A stretch of DNA of 50,896 nucleotides, taken from assembly GCA_050946255.1 (NCBI GenBank), contig JBMNUL010000002.1, positions 1-50,896 of the forward strand, read 5' to 3'. The notes under the pieces were generated by a model. That model saw only the letters and a list, made by a program, of their open reading frames with translations, was not told the origin of the DNA and made no database searches. The position numbers were made by a program, and so were the translations under genes. The stretch is from JBMNUL01 sp050946255. GTDB taxonomy: Bacteria > Actinomycetota > Coriobacteriia > Coriobacteriales > CADBOM01. Below, piece after piece: positions 7,972-17,110 of this stretch (position 1 is the first letter of the stretch; the number at the start of each line of letters is the position of its first letter).

Positions 7972-9651
7972 TTATTCCCCAATGGAACCGGGCGTTTCAT
8001 CCTCGAGAGATTCATCGTGGTATCCGTTTACCACGGGCCAGTTGCGGTCGTCTTTAAACGAGATGCCATCGACCCACGGCCCCATCGGTTCCACTGCACG
8101 CTTGAACTCGTTACTGGCAATCGTGCGGAGCACCTTGTTCACGGTGTCGCGGTCGAATCCCTCGTCTACTATCGCATCTGGCGTGTAATCGTATTCGAGA
8201 TAGAGAGTGCATATTCCATCGAGAATCTCATAGGGAGGAAGGGAGTCCTGGTCTTTCTGTCCCTCGTGCAGCTCTGCCGAAGGCGCCTTCTCGATGATTT
8301 CCTCCGGAATCACCTCGCTCTGCTCGTTTCTCCACCTGGCCAGCTCGTAGACCCTGGTCTTGTAGACATTGCCAATCGGCGCATATGCACCGCAAGTGTC
8401 TCCGTAGATTGTGGAGTACCCCATTGCCGCCTCGGACTTGTTGCTCGTGTTCAGCATCACCCAGCCATAGCGATTGGAGAGCGCCATCAGGCAGACAGAG
8501 CGCACCCTTGGCTGGAGGTTGTCTCTCACCGAACCCTCCACAGACCCGCCGCAAGGCTCTGCGAGGAGCTTCTCAAAGGCCTCGAACGGGCCTTCTATGG
8601 GGATGGTCACCGAGTCGATTCCCAGCAATTCCACCAGCTTCTCCGAATCCGAGACGCTCGAATCCGATGAATATCTGGCCGGCATCAGAACTCCGTGCAC
8701 CTTGTGGGGTCCCAGCGCATCCACCGCAATCGCCGCCACAACTGCCGAGTCAATGCCCCCGGAAAGACCAACTACCACGTCGGTCATCCCGCTCTTGAGC
8801 ACATAATCGCGGGTTCCCGTGACGATTGCGCCCCAATCGGCCATCTCGTCGTCGATGCCGTAATCATCCATGTGGACGGAGAATCCGAAGTCCCGGTCGT
8901 CGTCCAGCTCCTCAACGGAGACAACCCATTCCTCGTCCTCGCCCTCCAGGATGTCGATTCCCAGTAGAGCCTCGTCAAAGAGCACGGCGTCGACGCCCAT
9001 CTCCCCTTCCGGGGTCACGATGTAGCTCGCGCCAGGGTAGACCGCAGGGCCTTGAGCTCCCACGCATCCGCAGCGCAGAACCCAGGCTCCGGCGCTCTCG
9101 GCCAGCTTCTCGTTTGCGGCGATCTCGTCTCCGCTGACAAGGTCGGCGCGCTGGATATCATAGGTGTCGTCAACCAGGTTGACTATCGCATCGGCAGGGA
9201 CATCCATCTCCCCCGCCTCTAGCATCGCATCGGTTCCACCTAGCAAGACGACGAACTTCTTGCCCCCGATGGTGAAGTCCCCAACCTTGGAGTACATGTC
9301 ATCTTGGTCCTCCAAGACCGTCATGGAACCATCGCGGAACAGGCAGATCTTCTCGTCGACGAAGAGAACCGAACCTGTCTCCTCGTCGTATTCGGTGACG
9401 TATGAGGTCGTGAGAACCGGAACCTTTGCAACCTCGGCGAGCTTGTCGTGTGCCTTGTCGAGCTCTCGCAGAAACCCCTCTGAGAATTCCAACCCTCCCA
9501 GAGGACATCCAGAGATGAAGAATGGGGGCAGAATCAAAAGATCCGGGCTGCCATCGGTCTCAGATGAGTACTCCATGACCTCTTCGAGCTTGTCGAGATT
9601 CTTCCAAACCGCTCCCAGCTCGGAGTTCAGCTGCGCCATCAAAATGTTCAT
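7972..9651 (-). CDS. nadE: NAD+ synthetase with degenerate glutaminase domain
   Basis: A 559-residue two-domain NadE. Residues 1-245 follow the carbon-nitrogen hydrolase (glutaminase) fold; residues 265-559 are the ATP-pyrophosphatase synthetase with SGGIDS near residue 298, LNTSNKSE and YGDTCGAYAPIGNVYKT. The enzyme amidates deamido-NAD to NAD+ in the last step of NAD synthesis. The glutaminase triad is not conserved: the usual PELF reads PPFF (Glu to Pro), the K..LPNY segment is missing, and the IC(E/D) nucleophile region reads VVLLGGTD. The N-domain is therefore predicted to be catalytically dead, and the enzyme to use free ammonia or an amidotransferase partner. The ATG abuts the TAG of the MBL gene, so translation is probably coupled. 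Confidence 0.88.
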   Translation of the reverse strand: MNILMAQLNSELGAVWKNLDKLEEVMEYSSETDGSPDLLILPPFFISGCPLGGLEFSEGFLRELDKAHDKLAEVAKVPVLTTSYVTEYDEETGSVLFVDEKICLFRDGSMTVLEDQDDMYSKVGDFTIGGKKFVVLLGGTDAMLEAGEMDVPADAIVNLVDDTYDIQRADLVSGDEIAANEKLAESAGAWVLRCGCVGAQGPAVYPGASYIVTPEGEMGVDAVLFDEALLGIDILEGEDEEWVVSVEELDDDRDFGFSVHMDDYGIDDEMADWGAIVTGTRDYVLKSGMTDVVVGLSGGIDSAVVAAIAVDALGPHKVHGVLMPARYSSDSSVSDSEKLVELLGIDSVTIPIEGPFEAFEKLLAEPCGGSVEGSVRDNLQPRVRSVCLMALSNRYGWVMLNTSNKSEAAMGYSTIYGDTCGAYAPIGNVYKTRVYELARWRNEQSEVIPEEIIEKAPSAELHEGQKDQDSLPPYEILDGICTLYLEYDYTPDAIVDEGFDRDTVNKVLRTIASNEFKRAVEPMGPWVDGISFKDDRNWPVVNGYHDESLEDETPGSIGE

Positions 9652-10260
9652 CTAGAGCCTCGCCATCCAAGCGCTTTCGGCACCTATTGTCGTGGGCCTG
9701 TCGTGTCCCGGGAAGACCTGGGTCTCAGGAGGGAGCTTGGAAAGCCTCTCCATCGACTTGTTCATCGCCTCTTGGTCACCACCCGGGAAATCCGTCCTTC
9801 CATGAGCGCCGAAGAAAAGAGTGTCCCCGGAAAGGAGAACCCCGTAGTCGGAGCTGTAGAGGCACATGGACCCGGCAGTATGCCCAGGAGTATGGAGCAC
9901 CTTGAACGTGAGGTCTCCCACAGTGAAATCCTGCCCGTCCTCGAGCTGCACATCGACTTTCTTGACTGGAAGATACCCGAAATAAGCAGGGTCTGGGTTC
10001 ATTTCGGGGTCCAGGATCCTATTCACCTCTCCGGAATAGGCAACGATCGGAGCGCCGGTGGCATCAACCAAATCCGGAAGGGCCCCGATGTGGTCCATGT
10101 GCCCGTGGGTAATGACGATCGCATCGGGTTTGCGACCATCCAGCATCTTCAAGATCGTGTCGGCGTCGTAGCCCGGGTCGACGATGATGCATGCGGTATC
10201 GTCGAAGACCATGTAGCAATTCGTGGCCAAGGGGCCAACCTGGCTGAGCTTGATTTCCAT
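9652..10260 (-). CDS. MBL-fold metallo-hydrolase, glyoxalase II-like (YcbL type)
   Basis: A 202-residue metallo-beta-lactamase fold protein. It has the metal-binding THGHMDH at residues 51-57, HTPGHTAGS near residue 115, SGDTLF, and a C-terminal PGHDRPTTIG. The length and motifs fit the short YcbL/glyoxalase II-like thioester hydrolases, which use zinc or iron; the physiological substrate is unknown. The ATG at 10260 has AAGGAG eight bases upstream. A similar small MBL gene commonly follows rel in Gram-positive bacteria, which matches the order here (rel, MBL, nadE). Confidence 0.85.
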   Translation of the reverse strand: MEIKLSQVGPLATNCYMVFDDTACIIVDPGYDADTILKMLDGRKPDAIVITHGHMDHIGALPDLVDATGAPIVAYSGEVNRILDPEMNPDPAYFGYLPVKKVDVQLEDGQDFTVGDLTFKVLHTPGHTAGSMCLYSSDYGVLLSGDTLFFGAHGRTDFPGGDQEAMNKSMERLSKLPPETQVFPGHDRPTTIGAESAWMARL

Positions 10261-10297
10261 GCCTGCTCTCCTTCTCCCAGCTGGGTAGGCCCCAGCC

Positions 10298-12592
10298 TCA
10301 GCCCTTCTTCTTCATTGAGAACTCGCCCGGCAACATTCGCCTGGCCTCGAAAGCACCCTCTATCGATTTGATAGATCGGAGAATGTTGTCGATGTGCTCG
10401 GCGCTGCTCGTCTGAACGACGAAGCGCATCTCCACTAGCCCGTCTTTGTTGGAGTTCGTGTACGCCTGGAGGATGTTCGTGCCCAAATCGCTGAGCTTGA
10501 TAGCAACATCCTGCAAGAGCCTGGTGCGGTCAACCGCCGCCACATAGAGCTCCACCGAGAAAGCGACGTTCTTATCCGAATCCCATTCGACCTCGATGAA
10601 TCTCTCAGGATGGTCTTTCAGGTCCTTGATGTTCGGGCACCCGACCCTGTGCACGGTCACGCCTCGACCGCGGGTCACGAATCCGACTATCTCATCTCCC
10701 GGAACTGGATTGCAGCAGCGCGATAGATGCACCAGCGCGTCGTCGACTCCCTTCACGATGACTCCGGAATCGTTGCGCCTCTTGCGCAGGGCCTGCTGGT
10801 TCTGCTTGGCGATGTGGCTGGTGTTAAGTTCCATTCCAGCAACTTCGTTCAGCTTGGCCTGGCTCCTTGCCTCCCTCTCCTCGGCGCTCTTCTGAAGTTC
10901 CTTGAGAAGCATGTTGGCAACCTGCTTGCCGGAGAGCTTTCCGGACCCAATGGCAGCGAACACATCGTCGGGGTCGTTGTAGTTGAGCTCGTCCGCGATC
11001 TTCTTGAGGGCCGCAACCGATCTCGAGGATGAAATCCCCAAACCGCTCTTGCGCATCTCGCGTGCCAGCACATCTCTACCGTGCAGAAGGTCGTCGCCCT
11101 TCGATGCCTTTGAAAGATAGCTTCGGATCTTCGACCTCGCGGAAGGGGTCTTCACGATGTTCAGCCAGTCTCTCGACGGGTTGGAATTCTGCTGGGTGAG
11201 GATCTCCACGCGGTCGCCACTCTGCAGCTCATATGAGAGCGGGACGATCGACCCGTTCACCTTCGCTCCCACGCAGTGATGGCCCACCTGGGTGTGAATC
11301 GCATAGGCGAAGTCGAGAGGCGTCGCGCCTGCCCTGAGGCTTATCACCTCTCCCTTCGGGGTGAACACGAAGACCTCGTTCTCGAAGAGGTCCACCTTCA
11401 GGGAGTTCATGAACTCCTTGGGGTCCTCGGTATCATCCTGCCAGTCCAGCATCTGCCTCAACCAGGTGAGTTGGGCATCGAAAGTGTCATCGTCGACCTT
11501 GTGCCCGGCGTTCTTGGCCTTGTATCTCCAATGCGCCGCCACGCCGTACTCGCTGATCCTGTGCATCTCCTTCGTGCGGATCTGCACTTCGAGGGGACGG
11601 CCCGCCGGCCCGATCACCGTAGTGTGGAGCGACTGGTACATGTTGAACTTCGGCATCGCGATGTAGTCCTTGAAACGACCAGGCATCGGGTACCACAGCG
11701 TGTGGACAACACCCAGAGACGAGTAGCAGTCCTTGACGTCATCGACGATTATTCGGAGGGCGATGAGGTCGTATATCTCTGAGAAGTCCTTCCCGCGCTG
11801 GGTCATCTTCTGGTAGATGGAGTAGAGGTGCTTGGGCCTGCCCGAGATCTTGCCATCGATGCCGACCTTGTCGAGCTCGGCCTGGAGGATGTCGATGGCC
11901 TGCGCCAGGTATTCCTCCCTTGCCTCTCTAGATTCCGCGACCATGCGGGCTATCTGCTTGTATTTCGCAGGCTCCAGATAGTAAAACGAGAGATCCTCCA
12001 GCTCCCATTTGATCGAGCTGATTCCAAGGCGGTTGGCAAGTGGGGCATAGACCTCCATGGTCTCCTTGGCCTTGAAGATTCTCCTGTCCTCCGGAAGCGC
12101 CATGAGCGTGCGCATGTTGTGGAGGCGGTCGGCGAGCTTGATGACGGTGACGCGGACGTCCTTGGACATGGCGACCATCATCTTGCGGAAGTTCTTCGAC
12201 TGGGCCTCTGTAAGGGATTCGATCTGCAAGTTCGAGATCTTGGTAACCCCATCGACCAAGGTGGCGATCTCCTCGGAGAATCCTTCTGCCACCTGCTCGC
12301 GGGTGACATCGGTGTCCTCCACGGTGTCGTGCAGGAGAGCCGCGGCAAGGCTGGGGGCATCCATGCGGATCTCGCTCAAGATGTAGGCAACTTCGGTGGG
12401 GTGGTTGATGAACGGCTCGCCCGATTTGCGTTTCTGACCGGCATGGGCTTTCTTTGCAAACTCATAGGCCCTCGAGACCAGGGCGAGATCGTCTTCGTCA
12501 AGATAGGTGGCAGCTTGCTTCATGAGCTTGGCATAGCTGTCCTCCGGCTGCTTGATCCTGTCGTCGAATTGCTTGATCGGATCGTCGTACAT
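10298..12592 (-). CDS. rel: bifunctional (p)ppGpp synthetase/hydrolase
   Basis: A 764-residue long-form RelA/SpoT homologue with all expected domains. The HD hydrolase domain is at residues 45-200 (HDTVEDTDVT, LADRLHNMRT). The synthetase domain is at about 230-365 (GRPKHLYSIY, then GRFKDYIAMPK, MYQSLHTTV). The TGS domain is near 400-460 (VFTPKGEVISL, DFAYAIHT). The zinc-finger/helical region carries HLSRCCNPVPGD, and an ACT domain is at the C-terminus. The RFKD motif is that of Mn-dependent bifunctional enzymes, so it should both make and degrade the alarmone on the ribosome. The ATG at 12592 has AGGAGG five bases upstream; a TTG one codon earlier is less likely. It starts 96 bases after the RecJ-helicase stop. 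Confidence 0.95.
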   Translation of the reverse strand: MYDDPIKQFDDRIKQPEDSYAKLMKQAATYLDEDDLALVSRAYEFAKKAHAGQKRKSGEPFINHPTEVAYILSEIRMDAPSLAAALLHDTVEDTDVTREQVAEGFSEEIATLVDGVTKISNLQIESLTEAQSKNFRKMMVAMSKDVRVTVIKLADRLHNMRTLMALPEDRRIFKAKETMEVYAPLANRLGISSIKWELEDLSFYYLEPAKYKQIARMVAESREAREEYLAQAIDILQAELDKVGIDGKISGRPKHLYSIYQKMTQRGKDFSEIYDLIALRIIVDDVKDCYSSLGVVHTLWYPMPGRFKDYIAMPKFNMYQSLHTTVIGPAGRPLEVQIRTKEMHRISEYGVAAHWRYKAKNAGHKVDDDTFDAQLTWLRQMLDWQDDTEDPKEFMNSLKVDLFENEVFVFTPKGEVISLRAGATPLDFAYAIHTQVGHHCVGAKVNGSIVPLSYELQSGDRVEILTQQNSNPSRDWLNIVKTPSARSKIRSYLSKASKGDDLLHGRDVLAREMRKSGLGISSSRSVAALKKIADELNYNDPDDVFAAIGSGKLSGKQVANMLLKELQKSAEEREARSQAKLNEVAGMELNTSHIAKQNQQALRKRRNDSGVIVKGVDDALVHLSRCCNPVPGDEIVGFVTRGRGVTVHRVGCPNIKDLKDHPERFIEVEWDSDKNVAFSVELYVAAVDRTRLLQDVAIKLSDLGTNILQAYTNSNKDGLVEMRFVVQTSSAEHIDNILRSIKSIEGAFEARRMLPGEFSMKKKG

Positions 12593-12688
12593 CAATTCCT
12601 CCTGGCCACCGATATCTCATCAGTTGATGGGAGCCGACGACCTGCAACTCACAAACCGTCCGTAGGACACCAACCTCATCTAGCTCTA

Positions 12689-15600
12689 TTAGTTGTTCTG
12701 CCTCGGAATCAACGGCCTGTTGATTCCGGCAAGGAGACCTCCGGCGCTCTCGCTCATCATCCAATCGGAGAAGCCGATGAACGAATCGAATTCCTCGCAG
12801 GCCTCCTGATATCTAACGCTGGAGGAGAGGTCGACCTTGTGCACGCCATGGATGATGCTCGCACGCCTTTCGGGGCCCTCTCCCTCCAATTCAATGATCC
12901 CGAGCTCTGCAAATACTTCAAGCCCGGTCTTCACTGAAATTATCGACATTTTAGCACCCTCTTCATGGGCGTGACATGCCTCCAGCAACTCCTCTGAGCT
13001 GACAGGCCCCTGTTTCTGGATTCCCAGCGCCCTGATGCTCTTGTAGAGCAAGACCAGCTGGTCGCGCGTTGGGCAATATTGGTGCAGCACGTTGATGTTG
13101 ATGTCGCTGTCATGAGAATTGCAGACGATGTGAATCGTTGAGGGCTTGCCATCCCTGCCACCTCGACCAGCCATCTGGTTGTATGCCAGAGGGGAGAATG
13201 GCATGTGGTAGATCACGATGTGCCTGATATCCGGCACGTTGACGCCCTCGCCAAATGCCGACGTCGCGATAACCGTGGTGATCCGGCCGTCGCGGAACAT
13301 GCTCTCGATTTCGAGCCGCACGTCCCTCGACAGGCCAGCGTTGTAGAATGCGATCTTCATGGCCTGGTCGGGCAGGCGCTTTCGGAGCATGCGGGCGAGA
13401 TCGATGGTGGCCTGCCTGGAGTTGACGTATACCACGGACTTCTCTCCGCTCGAGACGATCGACGCCAGATAGGTCTCCCTGTCGACAACCCCCCTCTTGT
13501 CATCAATCCTGAGATTCTGCCTCACGGTGTCGTCGAGCACTGTCTCGGTTATTCCAAGCGAAGACCTTATCTTGTCGGCATATGGTGCGGGAGCAGTGGC
13601 GGTGACCGCCAGCCTCACCGCATCGGGGAAATACTCCCTGACGAAGTCGAGCCTCGTGTAGATTGGGCGGTTGGCATCGCTCGAAGTTGCGATGTGGTGC
13701 GCCTCGTCGACGGCTATGAATCCCACGTTTCCAGAATTGGACAAGGTCTCCTTGTGCGCGTAGAGAAACTCCGGCGTGGTGAGGAGAACGTCTATATCTC
13801 CCTTTTCCCAGAGGTCGTAGGTCTCGTCGCGGCGCTCCTTGGGGGTTTCTCCGGTGAGAACCTGGACCTTGACCCCCAGCCTGGCGAAATCGTGACCGAT
13901 GTGGAACGACTGGTCGTTTATCAGCGCCCTCAACGGGTAGATGAAGATGCTCTGCTGGCCTTTCGAGAGGGCGATCTTGGCAGCATGCACATAGAAGATC
14001 ATCGACTTGCCACGCCCAGTTGCCATGACCACCAACGTGGACTTTCCTTCCTCGAGCAGTTCGAGGGCCTGGCGCTGCGACTGGTGAAGCTTGATGTTGT
14101 GGCCTGCAAGTGCCACGGCGAGCTCGCTCGTGAGGTTGTAGCTTCCGAAGTCCTCTTCTTCCTGAGACGGGAGAATCCAAACTGCCTTCTGCGCGCTGAC
14201 CTTCTCCGTGATATTGGGAACGTGAAGGTCGGGAGTGCATATCTTCTTCTCGTCCTGGTCGTAGAGGTTGTTGATGAACTCGCAGAGAACCTTGTCGTCG
14301 TTCATCGCGTTGTCGTAGCTGGTGGCAGGCACCATGTCCTTGACTTTGAGCTTGAGCTGCCTCCTGCCCCTCCACTCCTCGATCTCGGGAGAGAACACCA
14401 GATCCACAGAAGAGCTGCAGGTCTCGTACTCCTCGGTATCGTTGCAGTGGAAGTAGATTGCGGTTGCGTCTGCCACACCGTTTGTGATTGAGAACGACAA
14501 GTGGTTCTTGTTGGTTCCAACCGCACGAGCCCTGGTTATGAAGGCCTTGGTCATGGCAAACATCGGCTCCATATTATCTTGACCATATGGCTCCATGCGC
14601 TGAAGCGACTCCACCTGGTCCATCGTTAGATCCTCGAAACCGATGATTCCGTCGATGGGGATGGAACTCACAAAAGCGTCCTCAGGGAAGTCCCGGAAGT
14701 AATTCTCCAATCTCTTCTTGAACTCTGGCAGGTCCTTTGTCTTGACCGTCACCCCGGCAGCATACTTGTGCCCACCGAATTTGACAGTGAGGTCCTTGAC
14801 CGATTCGATTGCCTCGAAGAGGTTTATCTTTCCCACGGAACGGCCCGACCCGTGAGCTTCGTCGCCATCTACCGTGAACAGGATCGTTGGCACTCCGTAC
14901 TTGTTCGCCATCCTGGACGCAACGATTCCCTTGACGCCCTCGTGCCATCCTTCTCCGACCAAAACGAGGACCCTCTCCCCGTCGTACTGGAGGGCGGCAG
15001 CCTCTTCCGCATTGTCCGTGAGCTCGAGCTCGGTCTCCCGTCTCTCGGAATTCACATCCTCCAACTCACGGGCCAATCCGGTTGCCTCAACAGGATCTTC
15101 GCAGAGGAGCAGGCGAAGTGCCAGCGTCGAGTCGGCCATGCGACCGGCTGCGTTCAATCTGGGAATCAACGAGAAGGAGAGCTTGATGGAGGTGACATCC
15201 TTCGGCTCATCGCCAGCAAGGGCCAGCGATGCCATGACCCCGGGGCGAGGGGAATTCTTTATCATGTCTATTCCGGCGGCCACAAGGGCGCGGTTCTCTC
15301 CACGAAGGGGCATGCGATCCGCAATTGTCCCAAGTGCAGCCAGGTCGATGAGTCCCTTCCATACATCCGGCTTTCCCATCTTCTCGCCGGTCCTCTGTAC
15401 GACCTTCAGGGCAACGCCAACTCCGGCGAGGCCCACGGATGGGCAATTGGGATCGAGCTTTGGATTGCACACCGGAATTCCCTCCGGCACAGAGTCCATG
15501 GGGTTGTGATGGTCCGTCACAACCACATCCACTCCGAGTGACTTGAGATAGTCGACCTCGGGGCGAGACGTGATTCCGCAATCAACCGTGATCATGAACT

Positions 15601-16051
15601 CTGGGATGAATCCAAAAAAGGGCTCTGCTTGCTCGCCATCCTCCTTGGAAAGTCCCATGATGCGGTCCACGGCCTCCACGCTGAGCCCGTATCCTTCGTC
15701 CTGCCTTCTTGGGATGAACGGGGCCGCCTCGAGCCCAAGCTGCCTAAGGCCCAGGAGCATCACGGACGTGGCGGTGATTCCATCGACATCAAAGTCTCCG
15801 AATACCACCGTTTTCTTCTGCTCTTCTATTGCCTGCGCAATGGCACAGGCAGCCTCCTCCAGACCAGGAATCTCGCCAGGGTCTGCCCAGTCGCGATCCA
15901 ACGAGGGATTTAGGAAGATCTTCGCATCTTCCACATCTGTGATTCCCCTGGCGGCAAGGGACAATGCCAAAAGTCTTGGAATTTGCAGTTCTTCTTGTAG
16001 TCTTTCAATCACCTGCGCATCGGGTGATTCGATTTTCCAGTTGCTCTTCAT
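12689..16051 (-). CDS. recJ: RecJ exonuclease fused to RecQ-like DEAH helicase
   Basis: A single 1120-residue frame. Residues 1-580 are RecJ: VFGDFDVDGIT near 85, a second Asp motif MITVDCGI, VVVTDHHNP near 178, LIPRLNAAGRM, and the DHHA1 signature GGHKYAAG near 430, then the OB-like domain. Residues 625-1000 are a superfamily 2 helicase with ATGRGKS (Walker A, near 678), YPLRALINDQ, VDEAHH (near 783), TATAP, YVNSR, SAFGEGVN and QMAGRGGRDG. The last 110 residues look like a winged-helix region. RecJ degrades single-stranded DNA 5' to 3' and is normally supplied with strands by a separate RecQ; here both activities lie in one chain. No clear ribosome site precedes the ATG at 16051. The gene heads the recJ-rel-MBL-nadE run. 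Confidence 0.93.
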   Translation of the reverse strand: MKSNWKIESPDAQVIERLQEELQIPRLLALSLAARGITDVEDAKIFLNPSLDRDWADPGEIPGLEEAACAIAQAIEEQKKTVVFGDFDVDGITATSVMLLGLRQLGLEAAPFIPRRQDEGYGLSVEAVDRIMGLSKEDGEQAEPFFGFIPEFMITVDCGITSRPEVDYLKSLGVDVVVTDHHNPMDSVPEGIPVCNPKLDPNCPSVGLAGVGVALKVVQRTGEKMGKPDVWKGLIDLAALGTIADRMPLRGENRALVAAGIDMIKNSPRPGVMASLALAGDEPKDVTSIKLSFSLIPRLNAAGRMADSTLALRLLLCEDPVEATGLARELEDVNSERRETELELTDNAEEAAALQYDGERVLVLVGEGWHEGVKGIVASRMANKYGVPTILFTVDGDEAHGSGRSVGKINLFEAIESVKDLTVKFGGHKYAAGVTVKTKDLPEFKKRLENYFRDFPEDAFVSSIPIDGIIGFEDLTMDQVESLQRMEPYGQDNMEPMFAMTKAFITRARAVGTNKNHLSFSITNGVADATAIYFHCNDTEEYETCSSSVDLVFSPEIEEWRGRRQLKLKVKDMVPATSYDNAMNDDKVLCEFINNLYDQDEKKICTPDLHVPNITEKVSAQKAVWILPSQEEEDFGSYNLTSELAVALAGHNIKLHQSQRQALELLEEGKSTLVVMATGRGKSMIFYVHAAKIALSKGQQSIFIYPLRALINDQSFHIGHDFARLGVKVQVLTGETPKERRDETYDLWEKGDIDVLLTTPEFLYAHKETLSNSGNVGFIAVDEAHHIATSSDANRPIYTRLDFVREYFPDAVRLAVTATAPAPYADKIRSSLGITETVLDDTVRQNLRIDDKRGVVDRETYLASIVSSGEKSVVYVNSRQATIDLARMLRKRLPDQAMKIAFYNAGLSRDVRLEIESMFRDGRITTVIATSAFGEGVNVPDIRHIVIYHMPFSPLAYNQMAGRGGRDGKPSTIHIVCNSHDSDININVLHQYCPTRDQLVLLYKSIRALGIQKQGPVSSEELLEACHAHEEGAKMSIISVKTGLEVFAELGIIELEGEGPERRASIIHGVHKVDLSSSVRYQEACEEFDSFIGFSDWMMSESAGGLLAGINRPLIPRQNN

Positions 16052-16414
16052 GCTAAAAACGCCGATCTATCATTTATATTTTTCGAGAAATATTATCGCA
16101 GACAAGCCGGACAATAATAAAAATATTTCACGTCTAACTTCTAAAGAAGCAAGAAATAGCCGCGAATTTCAACAGGTATCCAGATTTTGTGGAAGCACTA
16201 ACGATATTAGCATTTGCATAAGGGAATTTCAGAATCGTGATGCAAAAACAAAATGAGCTGATATAGCGGAAGGGCCAACCCGTGGGCTGGCCCTTCAGGA
16301 TTCAAAATATGCTAGAGCTGCCAAATTGGTCCAAAGCCTCTTCGGCGAAGCCCAGCGCCGAGCTTCCCAATCGGAGTCGGGAATCAGAGCACATGGCAGC
16401 ATGAAGACCCAAAG
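16052..16414. other. intergenic gap, recJ promoter side and rplT 3' side
   Basis: The stretch 16060-16255 is AT-rich (many TAAT/ATATTT tracts) and probably contains the recJ-helicase promoter, though no clean -35/-10 pair stands out. The only structured element is the hairpin at 16270-16295. No coding frame with a ribosome site was seen. Confidence 0.5.
16270..16295 (-). terminator. probable terminator of infC-rpmI-rplT
   Basis: AAGGGCCA and TGGCCCTT form an 8-bp stem extended by a CCC/GGG pair, 120 bases after the rplT stop. A weak T-rich stretch follows on the minus strand about 15 bases later, so termination strength is uncertain. Confidence 0.5.
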
Positions 16415-16771
16415 CTAGGCAATGGCCTTCTTGGAGACCTCGCAGAGAGCGGCAAACGCATCGGGGTCGTTCACCGCCATGTCGGCGAGAACCTTGCGGT
16501 CGAGCTCGACACCGGCGACCTTCAGCCCATGCATGAACACGGAATAGGACATGCCGTTGATGCGGGCGGCAGCATTGATGCGGGTGATCCAGAGACGGCG
16601 GATGTCACGCTTCTTGTTCCTGCGGTCCCTGTATGCATACTGCAGTGAATGCTGCACCTGCTCCTTGGCTGCACGGTAAGACCTGGATTTCGCACCATAG
16701 TAGCCCTTCGCACGCTCTAGGGTCTTACGGCGCTTCTTACGGGCTGCAACTGAACGCTTTACGCGGGGCAT
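16415..16771 (-). CDS. rplT: 50S ribosomal protein L20
   Basis: A 118-residue protein of the normal L20 length. It opens with MPRVKRSVAARKKRRKTL and contains GYYGAKSRSYR, the RDRRNKKRDIR basic helix, LWITRINAAAR and NGMSYS, all L20 hallmarks. It binds 23S rRNA early in 50S assembly. AGGAGTG lies eight bases before the ATG. It is third in infC-rpmI-rplT. In Bacillus, L20 represses this operon through the infC leader; the leader at 17704-17894 may do the same here. Confidence 0.97.
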   Translation of the reverse strand: MPRVKRSVAARKKRRKTLERAKGYYGAKSRSYRAAKEQVQHSLQYAYRDRRNKKRDIRRLWITRINAAARINGMSYSVFMHGLKVAGVELDRKVLADMAVNDPDAFAALCEVSKKAIA

Positions 16772-16832
16772 ATCAAATCACTCCTATAAACTCAATTTCG
16801 GATAAAGATGTGCGCGAGATGCGCGTAGATGT

Positions 16833-17030
16833 CTAGCGAAGACCTAGGCTGCGCTTTAGAACCTTCTCGTCGGACTTGGCGACGACGGTCTCCTTGCGCA
16901 TGTTCCTCTTGCGTTTCGGGGTCTTCTTCTCAAGGATGTGGCTGCGATAGCCCTTGGCCCTGACGAGCTTGCCAGTGCCAGTGGTGCGAATGCGCTTGGC
17001 AGTTCCCCTATGGGTCTTCATTTTCGGCAT
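16833..17030 (-). CDS. rpmI: 50S ribosomal protein L35
   Basis: A 65-residue, very basic protein of standard L35 length. It starts MPKMKTHRGTAKRI and contains GKLVRAKGYRSHILEKK and KRNMRK. AGGAGA lies five bases before the ATG. It sits between infC and rplT in the conserved order, 80 bases after infC and 61 bases before rplT. Confidence 0.97.
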   Translation of the reverse strand: MPKMKTHRGTAKRIRTTGTGKLVRAKGYRSHILEKKTPKRKRNMRKETVVAKSDEKVLKRSLGLR

Positions 17031-17110
17031 GGTTGTCTCCTATCTTCTCTACACGCTACATAACCCGCCTTGCTTAGTGCAGGCAGGGTGGAATCGTCTG
17101 TTGTCTCCGC

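Noticed and set aside
11828..12937. A 369-codon plus-strand frame opposite rel
   Set aside because: It runs across the rel/RecJ boundary in antisense. All rel motifs are intact on the minus strand.
13205..14491. A 428-codon plus-strand frame opposite the RecJ-helicase gene
   Set aside because: It is a shadow of the helicase motifs on the other strand. The composition is implausible for a real protein and no start signal is present.
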